Below, in pieces: positions 1-7,558 of a DNA stretch of 13,644 nt. This DNA comes from Accumulibacter sp. (GTDB taxonomy: Bacteria; Pseudomonadota; Gammaproteobacteria; Burkholderiales; Rhodocyclaceae). A model generated the notes under the pieces. It did not search any database and was not told the origin of the DNA. It saw only the letters and a list, made by a program, of their open reading frames with translations. The translations under genes were made by a program, and so were the position numbers. The DNA lies in contig DPSD01000700.1 of NCBI GenBank assembly GCA_003538495.1, positions 1-13,644 of the forward strand, in the 5' to 3' direction. Each line of letters opens with the position of its first letter. Position 1 is the first letter of the stretch.

Positions 1-10
1 TCGCCGGGAC

Positions 11-192
11 GTTCAATGGCTGATTATAGTCTGGCAGGCGCACCGGCGGCCGACTCCGCCCGGCGCGCGAGCAACATCCGTCCGATAGCCGCTTCGCCCT
101 GGAATGGATGCTGCTGAGCACCGTGCCGACCCGCGCCTTTCGCTGAAGCGTGCCGCCGCGCGGCGAGGCATTGTCGCCGCCTGGGAATCGTG
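11..192 (+). pseudogene. Decayed IS4-family transposase fragment
   Basis: No intact ORF is present, but three successive frames give pieces that line up in order with the C-terminal catalytic region of IS4-family transposases. Bases 11-85 encode a VWQAHRRPTPPGA-like piece, resembling the segment just before the EW block. Bases 84-143 encode ALEWMLLSTVPT, close to the family pattern I/LEWxLLTTLPV. Bases 142-192, in a third frame, encode AEACRRAARHCRRLGI, matching the pattern AC-x5-YC-x-RWGIE that precedes the catalytic glutamate region. The YREK core expected next is missing. The frame changes and stops show it is inactive, and the upstream part would lie outside the window. The assignment rests on remembered family patterns, so confidence is moderate. 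Confidence 0.45.
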
Positions 193-384
193 ACACCCGT
201 GCCTCAATCGCCTTGAGCCCGGTACCAAGCTGATTCCCCGTCACCCGCAGCCCGCGGCGATCACACGCCGGTACGGGTCTGCTGACATGATGTGTCAAGA
301 CACGAAGGTCGCCCGCCAAGCCGGTTGACGCCGTATCGGCCGGTGCTCCACCAGACTAATGCCAGGCGTAGGGTGGTGCCCCCG
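193..384. other. Non-coding remainder beside the IS remnant
   Basis: No reading frame here looks like protein, and no further transposase similarity was recognised after the RRLGI piece. A small inverted repeat (GTGTC-AA-GACAC, 292-303) is the only structure noticed. There is no U-tract hairpin that would serve as an intrinsic terminator for the leftward PEP-CTERM gene ending at 385. Confidence 0.4.
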
Positions 385-1116
385 CTATGCGGCAACTGAT
401 CGGGCACGCTTTCGCCGCGTCGCGCCCAGACCGAGGAGAGCCACACCGACCATCGCCAAGGTCACGGGTTCCGGCGCGGCGGCGGTCACCGCCTCGGCAT
501 CCAGCCGCACGTTGTCAAATGCCACATAAGGCGTCCCGGGGCCTGCGTTGTTGGTCCCGATCAAGCGAAGCACCATGGTGCTGCCGATGTCCGGGTTGCC
601 GTTCGACACGAACGTCGAGGCAGAATATTCAACGAAGCCGCCGTCGGTGACATTGCTGAGCAGATCGGTGAAATCGATGACGTTCTGAGCCGATCCGACC
701 AGCCCAAGCTGGAATCCAAACGAGCCCACATTGGGCCGGTCAAGCGGATTGCCGACCGCCACCCTCAGCGTGTAGATCGTGTTGGCCTGCAGCGTCGCGC
801 CGAGCGTCTGCGTCAGCGGAACGCCGCCCGGTGACACCATGTACGCGGTGTTGTTGCCATTTGGTACGACTCCGCTTGGAAACGAGGCATTGCCGACGCC
901 AGGGTTGTAGGCGCCGAAGCAATTCGGCGTACAGGCTGGGGTGTCCGACCAGTCGGTGAGGACGTTGTTGGTGAACGCGTCCTCAGCCAGCACTTGGGAT
1001 TCAAAACTGGCGTTAAGGATGATGACCGGTGCCGCCATGGCCGGCCATGCCCATGTCAGCGCCACGGCGCATGCGAAGGCAACTGCAGTTCTCGTTCCCG
1101 TCTGGTTCGTTCTCAT
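385..1116 (-). CDS. PEP-CTERM sorting domain-containing exported protein
   Basis: This is a 243-residue protein of the exosortase/PEP-CTERM surface system. It has an N-terminal signal peptide (about residues 1-28, ending AMAA), a beta-rich secreted body with W56 and a two-cysteine patch (C62, C66), and a C-terminal sorting signal. The sorting signal is PEP at 215-217, a hydrophobic helix (VTLAMVGVALLGLGA) and the basic end RRKRA. In known systems the exosortase EpsH/XrtA recognises this signal, and the protein goes to the surface or the exopolysaccharide matrix. The body fits the NASFE...W type seen in many PEP-CTERM proteins; its ligand is unknown. A longer frame opens at 1173, but the start at 1116 is preferred because AGGAG lies 7 bases before it and the signal peptide then has normal length. 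No exosortase or EPS genes lie in the window. Sigma-54 control is indicated by the upstream site at 1227-1241. Confidence 0.88.
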   Translation of the reverse strand: MRTNQTGTRTAVAFACAVALTWAWPAMAAPVIILNASFESQVLAEDAFTNNVLTDWSDTPACTPNCFGAYNPGVGNASFPSGVVPNGNNTAYMVSPGGVPLTQTLGATLQANTIYTLRVAVGNPLDRPNVGSFGFQLGLVGSAQNVIDFTDLLSNVTDGGFVEYSASTFVSNGNPDIGSTMVLRLIGTNNAGPGTPYVAFDNVRLDAEAVTAAAPEPVTLAMVGVALLGLGATRRKRARSVAA

Positions 1117-1226
1117 GGCGCTTCTCCTGTGGGTTGGGGTGGCAATCCTGCGTGACGCGCCAGCGTAGGACATCCGGTGGTACCGTCCAGAGCATCTAAG
1201 CCCCCATCAAGCGCTGTCAGAAGAAG

Positions 1227-1241
1227 GCAAAACTTGCGCCA
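1227..1241 (-). promoter_or_regulatory. Sigma-54 (-24/-12) promoter for the PEP-CTERM gene
   Basis: On the minus strand the site reads TGGCGC-AAGTT-TTGC, against the RpoN consensus TGGCAC-N5-TTGC. It has one mismatch, with the invariant GG and GC exactly 12 bases apart. Transcription would start near 1215, giving a leader of about 100 nt before the ATG at 1116. PEP-CTERM genes in beta-proteobacteria are known to be controlled by RpoN with the PrsK/PrsR two-component pair, so the site fits its gene. That PrsR is the activator here is inference. Confidence 0.72.
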
Positions 1242-1279
1242 GCTTCAGCAACCATTGGAGTTAGTTGTCTTTTTTCTTC

Positions 1280-1292
1280 AATCGACGCTTCG
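1280..1292 (+). promoter_or_regulatory. Possible IHF site between enhancer and sigma-54 promoter
   Basis: AATCGACGCTTCG matches 11 of 13 positions of the IHF consensus WATCAANNNNTTR. It is preceded by a T-rich tract (1268-1278), as strong IHF sites often are. It lies between the dyad at 1308-1344 and the -24 box, where IHF bending usually helps an enhancer-bound activator reach the polymerase. The match is degenerate and could be chance. Confidence 0.3.
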
Positions 1293-1307
1293 GCGAGCCC
1301 ATGTGTA

Positions 1308-1344
1308 AACGTTTTCGACACAATCAGGTGTGTCGCTAACCGTT
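1308..1344. promoter_or_regulatory. Inverted repeat, candidate enhancer (UAS) of the sigma-54 promoter
   Basis: Two perfect 7-base arms, CGACACA (1316-1322) and TGTGTCG (1329-1335), flank a 6-base spacer. The symmetry extends outward imperfectly (AACG-TTTT on the left, CTAACCGTT on the right) to about 37 bp. Its centre is about 85 bp upstream of the -24 element, near -110 from the predicted start, which is typical for binding sites of NtrC-type activators. PrsR is the obvious candidate from PEP-CTERM biology, but its binding site was not recognised from memory. Confidence 0.5.
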
Positions 1345-1522
1345 CCCCCGCTCTTCAGAAAGGCCGCCACGGCCACGATTTCCTGGCGCGATTCTCGACC
1401 TTGACGACGACACGATGGGTATGTCGGCATGCATTGAGCACCACCGCGCCGCCGACGCCGAACGGCTGGCGCCAGCGCGATGACGATCATCGATCCATTC
1501 CTACGCCACCAGCGACCCTTGA

Positions 1523-1951
1523 CTAGCGGATACGGTAAGCGTAGTGACAGGCCACGCAGCCGCTGGTCAGCGACGGCAACGCGGCAATGGTCTGGTCACG
1601 GTCGCCGGTGGCCGCGATCCGGGCAAATTCGCTCGCCGCCCGATGCCCGTCGATCCCGGTAGCGTGCATCGCCGGCGGCATGTGCGGTCCGGGACGCGCG
1701 TCGACCGGCTGGCCGCGATGCCTGCCCATCGCCGAGACCCCGAGTTCCTTCTCGGCGAGCTCACCAGCCTCCTTCACCTTGCCCGCTCCGACCAGAACAA
1801 GAATCTCGTTCAGCGCCAACAAGTTGGCGCGCATCTCGGCGCGCACGGTTGCTTCGGCGGCGGCCGGCAGCGGCGCCAGTTGCCGCGCATCTTCGGCGGC
1901 GTGCGCTGTTCCCGCCAGCAGCGCCAGCGAGCAAATCAGGACGTTCTTCAT
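1523..1951 (-). CDS. Periplasmic cytochrome c'/c556-like monohaem protein
   Basis: This is a 142-residue exported c-type cytochrome. Residues 1-18 form a signal peptide (MKNVLICSLALLAGTAHA, cut before AED). One haem site, CVACH (132-136), lies at the very C-terminus, followed by YAYRIR. A C-terminal CxxCH in a small, helical, alanine-rich protein is the arrangement of the cytochrome c'/c556 four-helix bundle family. M40 in the first predicted helix (VRAEMRANLLALNEIL) is placed like the sixth haem ligand of c556 types; this is inference. The ATG overlaps the ubiA stop as ATGA, and AAAGGGG lies 7 bases upstream, so translation is probably coupled to ubiA. It is the last gene of the leftward run. 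A role in electron transfer or gas binding is possible, but no partner is shown. The section between the helices (residues 75-105) is rich in Gly, Pro and His. Confidence 0.78.
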   Translation of the reverse strand: MKNVLICSLALLAGTAHAAEDARQLAPLPAAAEATVRAEMRANLLALNEILVLVGAGKVKEAGELAEKELGVSAMGRHRGQPVDARPGPHMPPAMHATGIDGHRAASEFARIAATGDRDQTIAALPSLTSGCVACHYAYRIR

Positions 1952-2853
1952 CCGGTGACCCCTTTCGAGAGCAGAAAATCGAGGGCGATGCCGGCAAAGA
2001 CGCTGGCACCCAGCCAATTGTTGTGCAGAAAAGCCTTGAAGCAGCGCTGCGGATCGCGCTCGCGAATCAGCGTGTAATGGTAGCCGGCGATCGCCGCCGC
2101 GACCGTCAGCCCGCCGTAGAACACCCCGCCCAGGCCGAGTCGGTAACCGACCGTGCCGATCAGCAGCAGCGCCAGCGTGTAGCAGCACATCACCGCCGCG
2201 ACGTCGGCGCGGCCGAAGGTGATCGCGGAAGTCCGGATACCGATCTTCAGGTCGTCGGAACGGTCGACCATCGCGTACTCGGTGTCGTACGCGACCGCCC
2301 AGAACACGTTGGCCAGCAACAGCCACCAGGCATCCGCCGGCACCCTGCCGAGCTGTGCCGCGTACGCCATCGGAATGCCGAAACCGAAGGCGACGCCGAG
2401 GTACGCCTGCGGGATGGCCAGGAAACGCTTGGTGAACGGGTAACTCGCGGCGAGGAACAGGGCGGCGACAGACAGCGCCGCCAGCAGCCCGCTGCGCAGT
2501 GGCAGGACGACCAGCACAGCGCAGGCGACCAGGACGCCGAACAACAGCAGTGCCTCGCGTACCGAAACCTTGCCGGCAGCCAGCGGCCGCTGGCTGGTCC
2601 GCGCCACGTGTGGATCGAAGTTGCGGTCGGCAAGGTCGTTGATCACGCAACCGGCCGAACGCATCAGCACCGTTCCGAGGACGAAGATCCACACCACCAG
2701 CGCGTCCGGCCGGCCCTGCGCCGAAAGCCACAGGCCCCACAGCGTCGGCCACAGCAGCAACAGGATGCCGATCGGTCTGTCGAGACGCATCAACCGCTCG
2801 TAGAGATCGATCCGTTCGCCCAGTTTCTGCCGTGAAAATCGCATGACCGTCAT
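1948..2853 (-). CDS. ubiA: 4-hydroxybenzoate polyprenyltransferase
   Basis: This inner-membrane enzyme attaches the polyprenyl tail to 4-hydroxybenzoate in ubiquinone biosynthesis. The 301 residues match the usual UbiA length. Both Mg-prenyl-diphosphate motifs are present: NDLADRNFD (72-80), and DTEYAMVDRSDD (190-201), the YAxxDxxDD form characteristic of UbiA. The N-terminal LDRPIGILLLLWPTLWGLW block is also typical of true UbiA rather than of haem or chlorophyll prenyltransferases. About eight or nine hydrophobic segments are visible. The start at 2853 comes one base after the DUF2339 stop and has AAAGG 6 bases upstream; an internal ATG at 2844 would shorten it by three residues. It is translated in an operon with its neighbours and overlaps the cytochrome gene by 4 bases. 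No ubiC (chorismate lyase) is adjacent. Confidence 0.95.
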   Translation of the reverse strand: MTVMRFSRQKLGERIDLYERLMRLDRPIGILLLLWPTLWGLWLSAQGRPDALVVWIFVLGTVLMRSAGCVINDLADRNFDPHVARTSQRPLAAGKVSVREALLLFGVLVACAVLVVLPLRSGLLAALSVAALFLAASYPFTKRFLAIPQAYLGVAFGFGIPMAYAAQLGRVPADAWWLLLANVFWAVAYDTEYAMVDRSDDLKIGIRTSAITFGRADVAAVMCCYTLALLLIGTVGYRLGLGGVFYGGLTVAAAIAGYHYTLIRERDPQRCFKAFLHNNWLGASVFAGIALDFLLSKGVTG

Positions 2854-2854
2854 T

Positions 2855-5644
2855 CTAACCTTTCGCCTTCGCGTCTCCGTCGGCGCCTGCCGCCGCCCGC
2901 TCTTCCTTCGGCGGTACCGGCGCCAGGTGGCTGGCGGCCAGCACCAGCAGCGCAATGCCGATCAGCGAGGCGCTCCACATCGTGGTGCCGGCGTTGGCCA
3001 GGTCGACCAGCAACAACTTGACACCGACCACGGCGAGTAGCGCGAAACCGGCGTACCAGCCGGGCCGACTGCGCTGCCGGGTGGCCCGGATCATCAGCGC
3101 CAGAGCCACCGCCGCCCACAGCAGGCTCAGCAGTCCCTGCAGCAAGCCCGAATGAAACATCGCCGACGCGCGAAACGGCACCCCGCCCCAGTGATGCGCG
3201 ATGCGCGCCGCGAGCATGCTGATCCAAACCAGCGCCAGCGCTGCCGGAACGGCGCGCAGCCGCGCGGCCGCTCCCCAGCCGGGCAGTGGTGCGTCGCACA
3301 ACCGCCGCAGCCACCCCTGCAGCGCGACCAGCAGCAGCAGTTGCGTCGCGTCGAAAGGGTTGACCAGCGGCAGATACGGCAGCCCGGAGCCACCACCCGC
3401 GTGGCCGAAGTTGGCGGCGAGCGACCACCACCCGGCGGCCAGCGCGACCGGCAGCGTCGCCGCCCCTCGATAGCTCGCGAGCTGCGCCGAGAACGGCCAC
3501 CGGCGCTGGCCGGCGTCTGGCAGCGCGAGGCCGACCGCCGCCACTAGCCCCCAGGCCAGCAGCGGCCAAAGGCTGACGCCGGGCGCCAGACGCTGGCCGA
3601 GCCAGGCCAGCTCGACGCCGACGATCAGCAGCAACAGCCACCAGGCGGCGACGTGGCGCAAGCCGGCGAGTCGGCTCATCGCCGCGCCGGCCCTTTCCTG
3701 CCGCGCCAGCAGCCAGTAATGCAGCGCCAGCGCACCCGGCATGACGACGACCATCGCCCCGGCGAGCGCGTGCCCGTCGCGCAGCACCGCCGTACCAGCC
3801 AGCAGCCACATTATGGGCAACAGCAACGCCGCAGCCCAGCGGGCGGCAGTCCATCGGGCGGCGGCGCCGTACCATTCGAGGGTGGCCAGCGACAGCACCG
3901 CGAAGAGCAGCAGCAAGGGAAATTGCTGCGACGCCGGCGCAAACGCGTCGATCTCGCGGCCGGCGCTGGCGAACCACCACAGCAGCGCCCAGCCGAGCAA
4001 CAGAGAAGACGGCAAGAGCGGCTTCGGCAACCCGTGCAACAGGCGCGCACCGGCCAGGCCGGCGGCAGCGATCAGCACGCCCCCGAGGCAGACATCGTTG
4101 AATACCGGTTGCGCGTGCCCCAGCTCGTCCACACCAGCCAGGAAGGATAGTCCCGCCAACAGCTGCATCGCGGACCCGAAAGCCTGCGCGACACGGCGCT
4201 GCTGGCGGACGCCGAACCACAGCACGGCGACGCCTTCGACCGCCCACAGCGCCGAAGTCACCTGCGCCCCGAAAGCAAGCGGCACCGCCAGGGTCAGGAA
4301 GACGATGGCGATCGCCAGGTGGCAGCGCTCAAGGAGACGTATCTCCGTCCCGAGCATGGTCATCCGGCGATACAGCGCCACCCACCAGCCAAGGTAGTAC
4401 ACGCCAGCCAGCAGGGCGCTGAAAGCGAGGCCGTGGCGATCATCGCCGAGCAGCGCCGCCTGTAAGAAGCTGCCGGCGAGCGGCGTACCGAACAGCAGAG
4501 TGCCCTCGCCCCAGCCCTTCCAGCCTGGCGCGCGCAGCAGCGCGGTCAGCGGCGAGGCCGCCGAGTACATGACGCAGAAGACGATCAGGAAGCCCTGGAT
4601 CAGCGGGTAATGCGCCGGCCGATACAGTTCGATCGCCCAGCTCATGCCGACCACCAGGGTCAACACGAAGCCGGCGATATTGAGCCGCCGCCAGGCGTGC
4701 ACCCAGCCGACGCCGAGAACGAAGGCGTTCAGCAGGCTGAAATAAGCGAACAACAGCCGCGGGTCGGCGCCGTTCCCCGCCGCCAGCAGCGGCGCCAGGA
4801 AAGCACCGGCGATCCCCAGGACCGCCAGCAGCTCACCCTTCTGGCGCATCGCCAGCAGCACGCAGACGACGCCGAGGACGGCGAAAAGCGCGAAAGCGCT
4901 GACTTCGCCAAGCATCGCGTAGCGCGCGAGCATGAAATAGACGATCAGATAATGGATCGCCAGACCGCCACCCTGCAGCGCCAGCCCGAACATCCGCTGC
5001 GTATCCTGCTCCGGCCGCTGCCCCGCCTGCTGCACGCGCGACCAGCCGAAGAGCAGCATGGCCAGACCGGTGACCGCAGCCAGCAGCAGGCGCAGCGGCA
5101 CCGGAAACAGGCCATGCTCGGCGGCCAGGCGCAGTCCCGAAGCGACTCCGAAAAAGAGCAGGACGACACCGACCTTGGCCAGCAGGTTGCCAGCCAGCAG
5201 CCGCGACCACCAGCGTGTCGGAGGGTCTTCGGGATCGAGGGCCATGGGCTGGACAGTGGGCGCAGGCGCGTCGCCAGCGGCAGGCGGGCCGTCAGGCTGC
5301 TCCGCCTCGGTCATCCCGGCCGGCGGGGTCGACTCGCTGCTCGACTCGCGGGCCACCTCCACGCGCGACTCCTCTCCCAACCCGGGCAGCTGCTCTCCGC
5401 GCATTCGCGCCAGCTCGGCACGCAAAGCCTGCGACTCGCGGCAAAGCCAATCGACTTGCGCCTCCAGGGTTTGCAGACGCTGCTCGTTCGAAGACCGTGG
5501 CTGCGACACCTGGCCGCTACGACTGGCCAGGCGCTGCGCCAGTTCCCGGCCCAGCAACACGCCGAGCACGCCGCCCAGCAGCGCACCGACGATCCCCAGC
5601 AGGCTGCCGAATGCCGCCCCTAGCAAGAGTCCGAGCAGCCACAT
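2855..5644 (-). CDS. DUF2339 (COG5373) large polytopic membrane protein
   Basis: This 929-residue integral membrane protein belongs to a family of unknown function. The N-terminus is a glycine-rich hydrophobic helix (about 1-32). A predicted coiled coil follows (about 52-84, SNEQRLQTLEAQVDWLCRESQALRAEL split by heptads), then an acidic, proline-rich linker (about 85-140). Next is the family hallmark WWSRLLAGNLLAKVGVVLLFFG (145-166). The rest, to about 905, is an almost unbroken series of some two dozen hydrophobic segments, and the tail is short and charged (KEERAAAGADGDAKAKG). Length and order agree with DUF2339 proteins. The start has AGGAAGG 4 bases upstream. It lies 33 bp after the MFS-PlsC stop and ends 1 bp before ubiA. 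The many membrane spans suggest a carrier or an envelope-assembly part, but no catalytic motif was found and no function should be assigned. Confidence 0.87.
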   Translation of the reverse strand: MWLLGLLLGAAFGSLLGIVGALLGGVLGVLLGRELAQRLASRSGQVSQPRSSNEQRLQTLEAQVDWLCRESQALRAELARMRGEQLPGLGEESRVEVARESSSESTPPAGMTEAEQPDGPPAAGDAPAPTVQPMALDPEDPPTRWWSRLLAGNLLAKVGVVLLFFGVASGLRLAAEHGLFPVPLRLLLAAVTGLAMLLFGWSRVQQAGQRPEQDTQRMFGLALQGGGLAIHYLIVYFMLARYAMLGEVSAFALFAVLGVVCVLLAMRQKGELLAVLGIAGAFLAPLLAAGNGADPRLLFAYFSLLNAFVLGVGWVHAWRRLNIAGFVLTLVVGMSWAIELYRPAHYPLIQGFLIVFCVMYSAASPLTALLRAPGWKGWGEGTLLFGTPLAGSFLQAALLGDDRHGLAFSALLAGVYYLGWWVALYRRMTMLGTEIRLLERCHLAIAIVFLTLAVPLAFGAQVTSALWAVEGVAVLWFGVRQQRRVAQAFGSAMQLLAGLSFLAGVDELGHAQPVFNDVCLGGVLIAAAGLAGARLLHGLPKPLLPSSLLLGWALLWWFASAGREIDAFAPASQQFPLLLLFAVLSLATLEWYGAAARWTAARWAAALLLPIMWLLAGTAVLRDGHALAGAMVVVMPGALALHYWLLARQERAGAAMSRLAGLRHVAAWWLLLLIVGVELAWLGQRLAPGVSLWPLLAWGLVAAVGLALPDAGQRRWPFSAQLASYRGAATLPVALAAGWWSLAANFGHAGGGSGLPYLPLVNPFDATQLLLLVALQGWLRRLCDAPLPGWGAAARLRAVPAALALVWISMLAARIAHHWGGVPFRASAMFHSGLLQGLLSLLWAAVALALMIRATRQRSRPGWYAGFALLAVVGVKLLLVDLANAGTTMWSASLIGIALLVLAASHLAPVPPKEERAAAGADGDAKAKG

Positions 5645-5677
5645 CAGACCTTCCTCGCGCGCCGACGACGCTGACGC

Positions 5678-7558
5678 TTAGCGCCAGTCGCCGCGCAGCG
5701 CAGCGACGATCTCGCGCAGGTGCTCGGGCGTCGCTGCCGCTGGCGCCACCGCCGGGCCGACGCTCAGCGCGATCCTGGCGAACAGCCCGGCGCGCAGCGG
5801 ATTGCTCATCGCCGGGCCATCCTTGCGACTGAAGAAGCTGCCCCACAGGCCCTGCAGCGCCATCGGGATCACCGCTACCGGCGTCCGTCCGACGATCTGC
5901 TGAACGCCCGGGCGGAAGGGATAGATCTCGCCGGTGTCGGTAATCCGGCCTTCCGGGAAGATCGCCACCAGTTCGCCTGCGGCCAGCGCGTGCGCGACTT
6001 CCTCGAAGGCCGCCGCCATCATCGCCGCGTCTTCCCGGGCCGGGGCAATCGGGATGGTGTGCATGTGCCGGAAAATGAAGTTGATTACCGGCAGCCGGTA
6101 GATCCGGTGATCCATCACGAAACGGATCGGCCGCCGGCTCGCCGCGGCGATGACGATCGGGTCGACGAAGCTGACGTGGTTGCAGACCAGAATCGCCGGC
6201 CCGTCCTGCGGGATGTTGTCCAGCCCGTTCTGCTGCAGGCGGTACACCGAGTGAATCAGCAGCCAGGCGATGAAGCGCAGCATGAACTCGGGGACCAGGC
6301 TGTAGATGTAGACCGCCACCGCCGCATTGCACAGCGCGGCGATGCCGAACAAGGCCGGGATCGACAGGCCATTGCCAAGCAGGCCGGCGGCGGCCAGCGC
6401 GCCGCAGACCATGAACAGCGCGTTGAGAATGTTGTTCGCGGCAATGATTCGCGCGCGTTGCTCCGGGGCACTGCGCAACTGGATCAGCGCATACAGGGGA
6501 ACGATGAAGAAGCCGCCGAATAGCCCGAGCGCAAACAGGTCGAACAGCACGCGCCAGGTCTGGTGCATGGCGAGCACGCCGGCGAGCGGCAGCGGCGCGC
6601 CGGCGGGCAGCAGATCCGGCGAAGCGAAAGCGAGGTCGATGCCGAAGACCGTCAGGCCGATCGAACCGAAAGGCACCAGGCCGATTTCGACGTGTCCGGC
6701 CGACAGCCGGTCGCAGAGCAGCGAGCCGATGCCGATGCCGACCGTGAACACCGCCAGCAGCAGGGTCACCGTGGTCTCGTTGCCGCCGAGGACGTTCTTC
6801 GCGTAGACCGGGAACTGCGCGAGAAACATCGCGCCGTAGAGCCAGAACCACGAGATCCCGAGAATCGACAGGAAAACCGTCCGGTTCTGGCGCGCAAAGC
6901 CGACGTTGCGCCAGGTTTCGGTGAACGGGTTGAGGCCGACCACCAGTTCGGGCACCGGCGCCGGCGCGACCGGTATGCCGCGGCTGCACAGATAGCCGAG
7001 CACCGCCACGACCAGCCCGGCAAGCGCGATCCAGGTCGTCGCGCCGTCCACCGCCGCGAGCAGACCGCCAGCCAGGGTGCCGACCAGGATGGCGACGAAA
7101 GTCCCCGACTCGACCAGCGCGTTGCCGCCGACCAGTTCGTCCTCGCGCAGATGCTGCGGCAGGATCGCGTACTTCACCGGCCCGAACAGCGCCGACTGCA
7201 GGCCCAGCAGAAACAGGGCAGCGAGCAGCACGGCCAGGCTGTGCACCACGAAACCGAGCACGGCCACACCCATGATGACGATTTCGAGCAGCTTGGTCAG
7301 ACGCGCCAGGCGGGCCTTGTCGTACTTGTCGGCGAGTTGCCCGGCGGTGGCCGAGAAGAGGAAGAACGGCAGGATGAAGATCCCCGCCGCCAGGTTGGTC
7401 AGCACCTCCGGCGTCAGCGTCGTCCAGCTCGTTGCCTGGAAAGTGAGCAGCACCACCAGCGCGTTCTTGAACAGGTTGTCGTTGAAGGCGCCAAGAAACT
7501 GGGTGCCGAAGAAGGGCGCGAAGCGACGGGTATTGAGCAGGCCGAACTGGGAACTCAT
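5678..7558 (-). CDS. MFS lysophospholipid transporter fused to PlsC-type acyltransferase
   Basis: This is a 626-residue fusion. Residues 1-430 form a twelve-helix major facilitator domain of the LplT type, with the signature GAFNDNLFKNALV (23-35) and an ADKYDKARL loop (76-84). Residues 435-626 are a 1-acylglycerophosphate acyltransferase domain with the catalytic NHVSFVD (460-466; H461, D466) and the acceptor-binding FPEGR (534-538). In E. coli, LplT brings lysophospholipids inward and Aas (PlsC plus acyl-ACP synthetase) re-acylates them. Here transporter and acyltransferase are in one chain, so the fusion probably repairs lysophospholipids at the inner membrane. The AMP-binding acyl-ACP synthetase domain is absent, so acyl chains must be activated elsewhere. 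The ATG overlaps the amidohydrolase stop as ATGA and has AAAGGA 7 bases upstream. A plain PlsC biosynthetic role is the main alternative. Confidence 0.9.
   Translation of the reverse strand: MSSQFGLLNTRRFAPFFGTQFLGAFNDNLFKNALVVLLTFQATSWTTLTPEVLTNLAAGIFILPFFLFSATAGQLADKYDKARLARLTKLLEIVIMGVAVLGFVVHSLAVLLAALFLLGLQSALFGPVKYAILPQHLREDELVGGNALVESGTFVAILVGTLAGGLLAAVDGATTWIALAGLVVAVLGYLCSRGIPVAPAPVPELVVGLNPFTETWRNVGFARQNRTVFLSILGISWFWLYGAMFLAQFPVYAKNVLGGNETTVTLLLAVFTVGIGIGSLLCDRLSAGHVEIGLVPFGSIGLTVFGIDLAFASPDLLPAGAPLPLAGVLAMHQTWRVLFDLFALGLFGGFFIVPLYALIQLRSAPEQRARIIAANNILNALFMVCGALAAAGLLGNGLSIPALFGIAALCNAAVAVYIYSLVPEFMLRFIAWLLIHSVYRLQQNGLDNIPQDGPAILVCNHVSFVDPIVIAAASRRPIRFVMDHRIYRLPVINFIFRHMHTIPIAPAREDAAMMAAAFEEVAHALAAGELVAIFPEGRITDTGEIYPFRPGVQQIVGRTPVAVIPMALQGLWGSFFSRKDGPAMSNPLRAGLFARIALSVGPAVAPAAATPEHLREIVAALRGDWR

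Larger units (their letters stand above)
1117..1522. other. Gene-free regulatory gap between the PEP-CTERM gene and the cytochrome gene
   Basis: This 406-bp stretch holds the ribosome site, sigma-54 promoter, possible IHF site and dyad listed separately. From about 1345 to 1522 no convincing coding frame is seen. A 6-bp-stem hairpin (CGATGA-CGA-TCATCG, 1478-1492) and a 12-bp palindrome (GCTGGCGCCAGC, 1465-1476) follow the end of the leftward operon. Neither has a U-run, so an intrinsic terminator is not supported. Confidence 0.5.

Noticed and set aside
292..303. Inverted repeat GTGTC-AA-GACAC, considered as a regulator site or IS end
   Set aside because: The arms are only 5 bp and no partner copy or adjacent promoter was found.
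1278..1490. 70-codon minus-strand frame in the gap before the PEP-CTERM promoter
   Set aside because: No ribosome site and no protein-like pattern; it covers the regulatory dyad and is most likely chance.
1465..1492. Palindrome GCTGGCGCCAGC and a 6-bp-stem hairpin after the cytochrome gene, considered as a terminator
   Set aside because: There is no U-tract after either structure and the stems are short.
1849..2835. Long plus-strand open frame of 328 codons opposite ubiA and the cytochrome gene
   Set aside because: It is antisense to well-supported genes, its translation is Arg/Gln/Asp-rich with no domain, and such frames are common in GC-rich DNA.
4610..5623. Plus-strand open frame of 337 codons opposite the DUF2339 gene
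   Set aside because: The translation is low-complexity (Gln, Arg, His rich) with no homology signal; it mirrors the codon bias of the membrane gene on the other strand.
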